DNA from: Pauljensenia sp902373545
GTDB lineage: Bacteria > Actinomycetota > Actinomycetes > Actinomycetales > Actinomycetaceae
Direction: 5' to 3'
NCBI RefSeq assembly: GCF_041432775.1
Contig: NZ_JAPWAG010000003.1
Location: 62,001-126,000 of the forward strand
Length of the DNA stretch: 64,000 nt
This document shows, piece by piece, positions 54,218-62,400 of this stretch (the first letter of the stretch is position 1; each line of letters starts with the position of its first letter). The notes under the pieces were generated by a model. That model was not told the DNA's origin and ran no database searches. It saw only the letters and a list, made by a program, of their open reading frames with translations. A program made the position numbers and the translations under genes.

Positions 54218-56389
54218 ATGACTGATACTAGATTCAAATTTCATTCATCCGTCAACTCAATTCCCGTCATTAGACCTTCGGCAGCAACTAGCAAAAACGC
54301 CAGCAGCCCAAGAAATAATGGCAGCAACGAACTGAGTAACTTCCTGGTAGATAAAACACCAGTGACATTGGATCATCTTGCCGCCGACACATTCTCCGGA
54401 GAAATGCACCTCACGATCAAAACGATGACAGCGCTCATTTTTGGAGAACAAGACAGATCCGAGGGTCAACCGAGAGAAATCGAATTACAGATCGACCCCA
54501 CAACAGGAAAACCTATAATACCGGCAACAATGATAAAAGGGATGATTGCAAATGCTTACGAACGAATGACGGCATCCCGCTTTAGGATATTTGGGGACCA
54601 TAGCGACACACTAACTTATCGCGCAGACCCGGCCGCCGCAAACAATCTGATCCCAATTCGTTTAGATAGCGAATACGAAAGCGGAACACATCGAGGTACC
54701 CTACTATATGGACCCAACAACGCACGATTCGCCAAAGTATACACATTTGATGGTAGTAGAAAGCTGAATACCAACCTTGAAATTAAGCATAATAGTGAGG
54801 TCTGGTTTCAGGCGGCGCCAGTCGACTCAACCTATGTAGTTACTGCAATTTGGGACGACGAACGTAGCACCTACAAGCCCCTTGAACTCCCAGAGAACAT
54901 AGCAGCTAAAATTAACCTAGACAATGATACAGACCCCCGAACCGATGAAGAGTCAAATACTCGCCAGAACATGGAAAGCGGATACAAAGGTTGGTTCTAT
55001 GCAACAACTCCAGATGACTTACTTAAAACCAACGAAAGAATATTCAGCACAAAGAACTCTGAACGCATATTCTTTGACGAGAGCTCATCACGACGGAGCA
55101 TCGACATCCGACCAGAAATCGCCGCAACATATGATCGCGTGATACTCTCCTATGCCTACAACAGTGAAGATGGAGAGACGCGCCCCAAGAATGCAAGCCG
55201 CTTCGTGCACGAGCGCAATAATAGCGGCCTGACCGAAGAGATCAACCACAACGGACTCCTAGCCTATGCACGTCTGGATGGCAGCGATTCCATCATCGAG
55301 ATACTCCCCACGGAGGTTGGTCGTCGCAATTATCCGCGCGCACCCCGAGATCTCGCTAAGGCACAGCAGATACTCCCAGCTTCTAAAGCGGACGAAGCAT
55401 CACCAGCAGATCACCTCTTCGGATTTACAGCAGAACAGATTCCAGACACCACTTCCAACACTGCTGCACTCAAAGGGCGCATTACGATCTCATCCGTTTC
55501 AACCGACAGCGTTCAATTCCAAAGCAGGAAACGACCGGTGTTGCACCCGCTTTTAGCCCCTAAAGCGTCATCAGCGAGGCGCTTTCTTACAGACGCGAAT
55601 GGAAAATTGATTAGTGGCAGGGATCGCCCATACTATTACTCAATGGGAGACATGCTTGGCGCCGCCGCTTACCCATTTCGCTCTCAAGATCTTGAGAGTC
55701 GTGACGGGTTCTTAAAGCGCGCAACTTATGAGCATTACAAGGATTCTATGAGCGGCAACAATATTGATACGTCAAATATACGAGTTCAAACTCGCATCAA
55801 CGCATGGATTCCCTCTAAACAGACATTCGATTGCACGCTTAGATTCGAAGGACTCTCAACTTCGGAACTTCGCGTTCTCATACTAATCGTAAATTCCGAG
55901 CAACTCGGTGCATGGGCAAGCAGTTCACACAGCAGACAAACGGCTTACCTGCGCATGGGAACAGGAAAAGCACTTGGCCTTGGCGTCGTTAAAGTCGATT
56001 GTAGCCAATATTCGATATATAGAACCTCCAGACAGGATACGGACCACTGGGGTCTCGTTAATGACTATAAGCACCTTGATGGATGCTTTGGAGCTCCGAG
56101 CGAGTTACTCGCCGACGCTGATTCAGGTTGGAACTATCACACGTTCATTGAGCAGGCACAAGAGTTTTACGAACTGCTTACTAAGACAGTTTCAGCAAAA
56201 GCATTCATGCGCTCTTGCATCGGCTATTCGGACGAGCATCCCGTTCGTTACATGCATCTTAATGAAAATAAATGGAATAACGAAACGGATAGTAAGACCG
56301 GCCATTCAAAGAAAGGACACGCTGTAGCACCCACATCTTTGGCTGCGGATAACTGGGAGATACCTATGTCAGTAGGGAGAAAACCGTAA
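54218..56389 (+). CDS. Large Cas7-type RAMP protein with insertions
   Basis: 723 residues. The RAMP start is KPIIPATMIKGMIANAYERM (about 95-114), equivalent to the IPGSSLRG block; the glycine-rich C-terminal loop is MGTGKALGLGVVKVD (about 578-592). The 450 residues between, far longer than in a plain Cas7, include a large insertion. This fits the insertion-bearing Cas7 of III-D/III-Dv effector complexes. The gene is clearly AT-richer than the preceding RAMP genes, as is the membrane-protein gene, so the operon is compositionally mixed. ATG 54218 is two bases past the previous stop (GTG 54206 is an alternative). Last effector gene. Confidence 0.75.
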   Translation: MTDTRFKFHSSVNSIPVIRPSAATSKNASSPRNNGSNELSNFLVDKTPVTLDHLAADTFSGEMHLTIKTMTALIFGEQDRSEGQPREIELQIDPTTGKPIIPATMIKGMIANAYERMTASRFRIFGDHSDTLTYRADPAAANNLIPIRLDSEYESGTHRGTLLYGPNNARFAKVYTFDGSRKLNTNLEIKHNSEVWFQAAPVDSTYVVTAIWDDERSTYKPLELPENIAAKINLDNDTDPRTDEESNTRQNMESGYKGWFYATTPDDLLKTNERIFSTKNSERIFFDESSSRRSIDIRPEIAATYDRVILSYAYNSEDGETRPKNASRFVHERNNSGLTEEINHNGLLAYARLDGSDSIIEILPTEVGRRNYPRAPRDLAKAQQILPASKADEASPADHLFGFTAEQIPDTTSNTAALKGRITISSVSTDSVQFQSRKRPVLHPLLAPKASSARRFLTDANGKLISGRDRPYYYSMGDMLGAAAYPFRSQDLESRDGFLKRATYEHYKDSMSGNNIDTSNIRVQTRINAWIPSKQTFDCTLRFEGLSTSELRVLILIVNSEQLGAWASSSHSRQTAYLRMGTGKALGLGVVKVDCSQYSIYRTSRQDTDHWGLVNDYKHLDGCFGAPSELLADADSGWNYHTFIEQAQEFYELLTKTVSAKAFMRSCIGYSDEHPVRYMHLNENKWNNETDSKTGHSKKGHAVAPTSLAADNWEIPMSVGRKP

Positions 56390-56416
56390 CGCACGCTTAA
56401 GTGAATGCACCTGTAC

Positions 56417-56439
56417 GGGCTACACGATCCGTGTAGCCC
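56417..56439. terminator. Bidirectional terminator between effector and adaptation genes
   Basis: GGGCTACACG (56417-56426), loop ATC, CGTGTAGCCC (56430-56439), in the 66-base gap between convergent operons. Confidence 0.8.
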
Positions 56440-56455
56440 CCGCGGCGCCAGCCCC

Positions 56456-56737
56456 TCACCACACTCCCCGACACAACCCCACATCGTCCAGCGCTATGGC
56501 CGCGCCGAGTATGTCGGCGCGGTCGGCGCAGGATGAGCAGATGGGGTAGATGTGGATGACGTCTTCGGCGTCGGAGATGAGAGCGGCCAGCAACAAACGC
56601 ACGCGCGCCAGCGTTGCGGTGTCGAGGCGAAGCTGGAATACGGATTCTTGGATGCGGTAGCCCCAGGATTCCAGTGTTTTGGCGACGCGCATCCGCCGTT
56701 TGTTATCGGCGATGTCGTAGGCGATGATGTAGATCAT
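56456..56737 (-). CDS. cas2: CRISPR adaptation protein Cas2
   Basis: 93-residue ferredoxin-fold partner of Cas1: MIYIIAYDIADNKRRMRVAK with the characteristic Asp at the end of the first strand, and ESVFQLRLD before the second helix. Ends in a cysteine-containing tail (YPICSSCADRADILG). ATG 56737 overlaps the cas1 stop (ATGA), so it depends on cas1 translation, which is itself disrupted upstream. Confidence 0.92.
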   Translation of the reverse strand: MIYIIAYDIADNKRRMRVAKTLESWGYRIQESVFQLRLDTATLARVRLLLAALISDAEDVIHIYPICSSCADRADILGAAIALDDVGLCRGVW

Positions 56738-58107
56738 CGCCAGGCGATCCCGTTCCACGGGTAGTCGGGCTCGGCGATGGCGCGCGCCAGCATCTGCGCG
56801 GAGTGGGCGATGTGTCTGCGCCACGACCCCGAATATCCGGAGAGGGCGCCGGTGACGGATCGCTGGCAGGCGGCCTCGTACGCGTCGACGAGGATCTTCT
56901 TGCCGTCGCCGCCCAGCCACACTCCCCCGGCTTCGGCCTCGACGACGCCGTGTTCGGGCCGGAGTTTGCGTGCGCGCAGGAGCGCCATGACGGTCTGGTC
57001 GACCAGGAGTGGGCGGAACTGTTCCATGAGGTCCAGCGCCAGGCTGGGCCGCTTGTCGCTGGGCGCGGCGCGATGCCGAGGAACGGTTCGAGCCCGGCGG
57101 CGTGGAGCGCGCCGACGCACTCGGACAGGAGGATCGCGTACCCGTAGGACAGGGCGGCGTTGGGCAGGTCGCGGGGTGGTCGTCGGCTGCGCCCGTCGAA
57201 GGTGACGTCGGCGGGCACACACCCGGAGAGCGCGTCGAAGTAGGCGTTGGAGCACGCGCCTTCGATACCCATGACTTCGTCGAGTGTGCGCGCGCCCGCG
57301 AGGGAGCGACGCCACGCGTGCATGCGCGGTCGTGTCGGCGACGTGCACGGCTTCGTCGCGTCGGGCGATGCGGGTGAGGACGTGGATTTGGCCACGGATT
57401 TTCGCGCCGATGAGACTGGCGGCCAGGCGGACGCGCCGCTCACGGTCGCCGACGAGGGCCACTTGCGCGAGGATCCGACTGGCGTGCGCTCCCCTGTTGG
57501 CGCCGATGAGGGCGCCTTGGTAGGAGCCTCGCCGCGACAGGCACACGACATCGACGCCACTGCGCATCGCCCACGAGCGCGCGCCGGCGGACAGGCCGAC
57601 GTTTCCGGATAAGACGATGCGCGTCACGCTGTTTTTGGGGACGGAGGTGGCAGGCAGTGAGCCGGGCGCGTCGACGAGGACGCGGCCCGCTTTGACGTGC
57701 ACGCGTGCGCCGTCGCGGCCGACGTAGAGGATGCGGTCGGCTTGGCCCGTGGGTTCGTCGCCGGGCCTGGCGGTCCATAGGTCAATGCCGACGCTCGCGA
57801 GGGCTCTTTCCTCGTCGATGTACTGGGTCGTCACGTCGGTGACGCGCGCGCCCGTGTTGATGGCCGCGGCGGCGACGGTGTCGATGGCCTCCGCCAAGCG
57901 CTGCTCGCTTGGCGCCGCGAGCATGAGGGTGGTTCCGACGCGCGAGTAGCGCACGCCTCGACCGGTCGCGTACCTGTCAAGTTCGAGCAGCGCCGCGTCA
58001 GCGAGTGTGCGCTCGATCGAGGTGGGGTCCGAGGCCCGGGCGAGTTCGTCGATAATGGGGGCGTCGGTGTCGGGCAGGCCCAGTGCCGCGAGTCCCGCAC
58101 AGGACAC
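56734..58107 (-). pseudogene. cas1: cas1 with two compensating frameshifts; N-terminal reverse-transcriptase remnant
   Basis: Integrase for new spacers. From residue 125 (ILYVGRDGARVHVKAGRVLV) the Cas1 N-domain is good up to HVADTTAH (about 57320). There the Cas1 sequence moves to another frame (WRRSLAGARTLDEVMGIEGA, with the catalytic Glu in GIEGA, through GLEPFLG). It returns near 57075 to the first frame (KRPSLALDLMEQFRPLLVDQ). The uninterrupted 457-codon frame therefore lacks the catalytic Glu region. Residues 1-115 look like the palm end of a fused reverse transcriptase (ELDRYATGRGVRYSRVGTTL, AEAIDTVAAAAINTG, ASVGIDLW), but the YADD box is replaced by YSRVG. Two sequencing errors remain possible. 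Confidence 0.75.
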
Positions 58108-58125
58108 GAGGCCCGGGTCGGCGAC

Positions 58126-58360
58126 TCAGATGGTGGCTCGCACGAGGTGGTCATTGTCGTGGTCATAGTCGTCTATGACTCCCCTGCTGAATGCGTCGTG
58201 TCCTGCGCGCGTGTCGTCGTAGGTGCCGTGGGGGCGTTCCGCGGCGAGGCGGCGTCCGAGGGTTTCGCGCACCGATTCGGCCAGGAGCGCCCGAGCGATA
58301 GCGTCCGCCGTTGCGATCGTGTTCGCGTCAAGTGCGGCGATGCATGGCGGATGTCGTCAT
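58126..58360 (-). pseudogene. Possible 5' fragment of the RT-Cas1 gene
   Basis: In the same frame as cas1, upstream of an in-frame TGA (58126-58128), about 73 codons are open: ANTIATADAIARALLAESVR, then AGHDAFSRGVIDDYDHDN and DHLVRATI. The GVIDDYDHDNDHL stretch resembles reverse-transcriptase motif A (DI-dFFd-IDHdLL), and VADPGLVSCAG after the stop fits the following RT region. An ATG at 58360 with GGAAGG upstream lies one frame off, so a 1-base change near 58340 plus the TGA would have to separate the original start from cas1. Tentative; it could also be an unrelated small ORF. Confidence 0.35.
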
Positions 58361-58611
58361 TGTCTGTCCTTCCATTCAACAACCTTGCGGTTACTCTACA
58401 AGTGTGAAGCGTTATGGAGGAGCACACGCCGACGATGGCGGCGATTTCCGGGACAGCGTCGGCCCCACAGGCGTTCCGCGGCGATGCGAGCAGTCGCAAC
58501 GAAACGTCTGGTAATCTGGCCTCGTGCTTGCTGGTCGGAGGGGTGCTTTTTCGGCCACTGGCTATCCGGTACGACGTTTTCCCTGGTCACAGGGGTGCGA
58601 CACGCAGGGCA
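58361..58611 (+). promoter_or_regulatory. CRISPR leader region
   Basis: A 250-base non-coding stretch between the start of the adaptation genes and the first repeat. The opposite end of the array finishes in a degenerate repeat, which marks this side as the leader. No strong promoter was identified. Confidence 0.5.
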
Positions 58612-59073
58612 GTCAGAAAGCACCGAGCGCCAAAAGGTGCATTAAGACTCAATGATGACTGAGCTGTAGAACTTGTCCATGCAAGTCAGAAAGCACCGAA
58701 CGCCAAAAGGTGCATTAAGACTTCCTCATTGCACACTTGAAGACGTAAAACGTCTTCTTGTAAGAAAGCATCGAGCGCCAAACGGTGCATTAAGACATTT
58801 TCGATCCTCTGAGGAAGGTGCCTCTGACACTCCGTCAGAAAGCACCGAGCGCCAAAAGGTGCATTAAGACAGCGTTAAGGGGGAATTTTCCACAAGACGA
58901 GATTCCGTCAGAAAGCACCAATCACCAAAAGGTGCATTAAGACGTGAAGTTCTGCGCACCATGTGGCTCAAACGGATCGGTCAGAAAGCACCGAGCGCCA
59001 AAAGGTGCATTGAGACCGGATCGCGACGAGGTTGTTCTCGTACAGGGAGACGAGTCAGAAAGCACCGAGCGCC

Positions 59074-59210
59074 CAAGAATTTCGCATGCAATTCCCTTAG
59101 TTCAAACTTCAATGAACGGCGAAAACCGCGACATCTCAACGATGCAGCTTCAACTCTTGAAGGAGTGGAAGCCGAATTGCATGCGATATTTTCTAACAAC
59201 CCTCCAAGAT
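59074..59210. mobile_element. Diverged TIR element inserted in a CRISPR repeat, copy E
   Basis: The repeat starting at 59054 breaks off after GAGCGCC (59067-59073) and resumes with a second GAGCGCC (59211-59217), a 7-bp direct duplication. The 137-bp insert carries TCGCATGCAATTC (59082-59094) and GAATTGCATGCGA (59174-59186) as inverted ends, the variant end found in element B. No ORF. Confidence 0.65.
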
Positions 59211-61320
59211 GAGCGCCATAAGGTGCATTAAGATAGACGCAAGAGACGCGATGGCCGCAGCTGTGTCGTCGGTCAGAAAGCACCGAGCGTCAAAAGGTGC
59301 ATTAAGACATGCGGAGTGGAGATCCCCCTTCTGCAGGTATTCACCTGTCAGAAAGCACCGAGCGTCAAAAGGTGCATTAAGACGGCTTCTTCTGTCGTTC
59401 CGTGGGGACCTTGTCCTCTTTGGGTCAGATAGCACCAAGCGCCAAAAGGTGCATTAAGACTTGTCCTCTGAGACGCCGCCGCCGTACGCCTTGACGGTCA
59501 GAAAGCACCGAGCGCCAAACGGTGCATTAAGAACGACACCCGGGATTGTTTGCGACTGCTGAGGTGATGTCAGAAAGCACCGAGCGCCAAGAGGTGCATT
59601 AAGACTTATCGCACAGGGCGTACAGATGATACCCATGTGGCAGTCAGAAAGCACCGAGCGCCAAAAGGTGCATTAAGAATCTTTGAGAATGCGTCCCTTC
59701 TTGGTGATTTCGATTCCTGTCAGAAAGCACCAAGTGCCAAAAGGTGCATTAAGACTCGCAGAGTGCGTACAGGTGATGCTTGGGCGGTAGCTGGTCAAAA
59801 AGCACCGAGCGCCAAAAGGTGCATTAAGACCTCCTTGGTGCAAGACAGAGCAGCAATGTAGGCGTGGTCAGAAAGCACCGAGCGCCAAAAGGTGCATTAA
59901 GACCCGTCGTAGAGTTTCTCGCGGGCCTCCTGAGCCTTATCGGTCAGAAAGCACCGAGCGCCAAAAGGTGCATTACGACACCGCGTCTACTTCCAGGTAG
60001 ACGAACAGGGCATCCTTGTCAGAAAGCACCAAGCAGCAAAAGGCGCATTAAGACGGGCAACCGCCGCCTACCGGACAGCTCTCCTGAGCGTGTCAGAAAG
60101 CACCGAGCGCCAAAAGGTGCATTAAGACCCTCACGGATCTGATCCTCAGACTCCGCCACATCCATGTCAGAAAGCACCGAGCGCCATAAGGTGCATTAAG
60201 ACGGAGCTAGGGAGCTCTCCATGTGTACACGCCACCAGGGTCAGAAAGCACCGAGCGCCAAAAGGTGCATTAAGACCAGTGCGAGTACATCGCCACGCCC
60301 GTGACGAGATCAGTCAGAAAGCACCGAGCGCCAAAAGGTGCATTAAGACGACCCCGCCATGAACGCGAGGTCAGCGTTGGTCTTGCTCAGTCAGAAAGCA
60401 CCGAGCACCAAAAGGTGTATTAAGACGCGGCTGACATCGTGAGTCCGAACCCCATGTCATCGAAGTGTCAGAAAGCGCCGAGCGCCAAAAGGTGCATTAA
60501 GACTCCTGACTGAATCGCATGGTCACCTGCGCCTTGTGGGGTGCGAAAGCACCGAGCACCAAAAGGTGCATTAAGACACTCGGGTTTCCGAGTTCCCGAA
60601 GTCGATGACCAGGTCCGAAGGTACCGGGCGCCAAACGGTGCATTAAGACTTTGCTGCAGACAGGATCGCGAAAAGTGAGCATTGAAGTCAGAAAGCAAAG
60701 AGCGCCAAAAGGTGCATTATGACGTGGTAGGTTTTTGGTCTGTGGGTGTCGCTTCTGTGTCAGAAAGCACCGAGCGCCAAAAGGTGCATTAAGACTTGAA
60801 CACGAAGTGATTCAACGTGTCTGCACGTGTAATGTCAGAAAGCACCGAGCGCCAAAAGGTGCATTAAGACATAGCGCGGTCTACCATATTGGGGATCGAG
60901 TCAAGAATGTCCGAAAGCACCGAGCGCCATAAGGTGCATTAAGACCCAAGACCATACAGCATCATCTGGTAGTAGTACTTCTTGTCAGAAAGCACCAAGC
61001 ACCAAGCACCATAAGGTGCATTAAGACCCGATAGCGTCGATCTCGCCTGCCATGTCGAAACACGTCAGAAAGCACCGAGCGCCAAAAGGTGCATTAAGAC
61101 CCCATACCGCAGCCATCCACGGGGCACCAACCAGTCAATCAGATCAGAAAGCACCGAGCGCCAAAAGGTGCATTAAGACAACGCCTGACCCGGGGAGGTC
61201 AGAGTATCCGTTACGACGGGTTAGAAAGCACCGAGCGCCATAAGGTGCATTAAGACCCGGAGTTGCGGGCGTGGGAGTGGTCGGGGCGGGTGGTCAAAAA
61301 GCACCGAGCACCAAACGGTG

Positions 61321-62400
61321 GGCGGTGTCATAGGGTGTAAGCAATTTTCGTGTAGCGGTGATGCTGTTTGGAGGCTGATCATGGGGTGTCGTCGGATGCT
61401 TGGTGCCTGGGATCGCGCGGCGATCATGGCGGGGGTGAATGTGGGCTTGTCCAAGACGCGTATCGCGCACATGATTGGGCGTAGCCCCTCGGTGGTGTGC
61501 CGTGAGATCGCCCGTCATACGGGCCCTGACGGGCAGTACCGGGCCGAGGAAGCCGGCAAGGCAGCCCGCGCGGCCAGGCGTCGCCCGAAGAAGCGCCTCC
61601 TGGACCTCGACGAGGTTCTTCGCGACCGTGTAATTGCTGATTTGTCCCAGGGGCACACTCCCCGCCAGATCAGCGGGCGCCTGCGAGAGGAGGCGTGTGG
61701 CACACTGCCCTCCATGGATACTTCCCCCGACGCCCAGGGCCACACGATCAGCCACGAGGCGATCTACACGTGGATCTACGCCCACCCCAAGAAGACGCTC
61801 ATCGAACACGGCATTTGCTTGCCCTCGCGCCGGTGGATGCGCAAGAAACCCCCAGCAAGCGGGCGCAAACCCCCCATCGTTGGGATGCGACTGATTGACG
61901 AGCGCCCTGACATTTCTGATCGGAAAATCCCGGGCAACTGGGAAGGCGACCTGATCATCGGCCAAGACGGAGCCAGCGCGAGCATCGACCCTGGTTGAGC
62001 GCACCACCCGCTACCTGATCATCGTCGCCCTGCCCCTGGGACGCAAAGCCGACCAGGTCCTGCGCACTCACCCGCCGCATCCAGGGCCTTCCCAAAGGGG
62101 CGATGCGCACACTGACCTGGGACCAAGGCCGGGAAATGGCCCGCCACCAACGCCTCACCCACGACACCGGCGTGGACGTGTTCTTCGCTCACCCCCACAG
62201 CCCCGGGGAGAGAGGAACCAACGACAACACCAACCGGCTCATCCGCCGCTACCTGCCCAAAGGAACCCCCATCACCAGCCACCAACCCTACCTCGACGCC
62301 ATCGCCCACGAACCGGGCAACTGCCCCAGAACCACCCTCAGCTACCACACCCCCACAGAAGCATTCAACCAACTCATTGCTACCACCCATTGACACCGCC
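61321..62400 (+). mobile_element. IS30-family insertion sequence inside the array
   Basis: About 1.08 kb. Ends are imperfect inverted repeats: GGCGGTGTCATAGGGTG at 61321 and, read from the other end at 62400, GGCGGTGTCAATGGGTG. It sits in a CRISPR repeat after CCAAACGGTG. The rest of that repeat (CATTAAGAC) is missing on the far side, and no target duplication is visible, so an adjacent deletion probably followed insertion. Confidence 0.85.
61381..62393 (+). pseudogene. IS30-type transposase, frameshifted
   Basis: N-terminal helix-turn-helix (IMAGVNVGLSKTRIAHMIGR, SPSVVCREIARH), then GHTISHEAIYTWIYAHPKK, as in IS30 transposases. The first catalytic Asp is in WEGDLIIGQDG. The frame stops at 61998; the next block (TLVERTTRYLIIVALPLGRK) is one frame off, and from about 62065 a third frame carries MRTLTWDQGREMARHQ and RGTNDNTNRLIRRYLPKG. 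So two frameshifts are present. In addition the usual catalytic Glu of the RGTNENTN block reads Asp. Not expected to be active. Confidence 0.88.
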
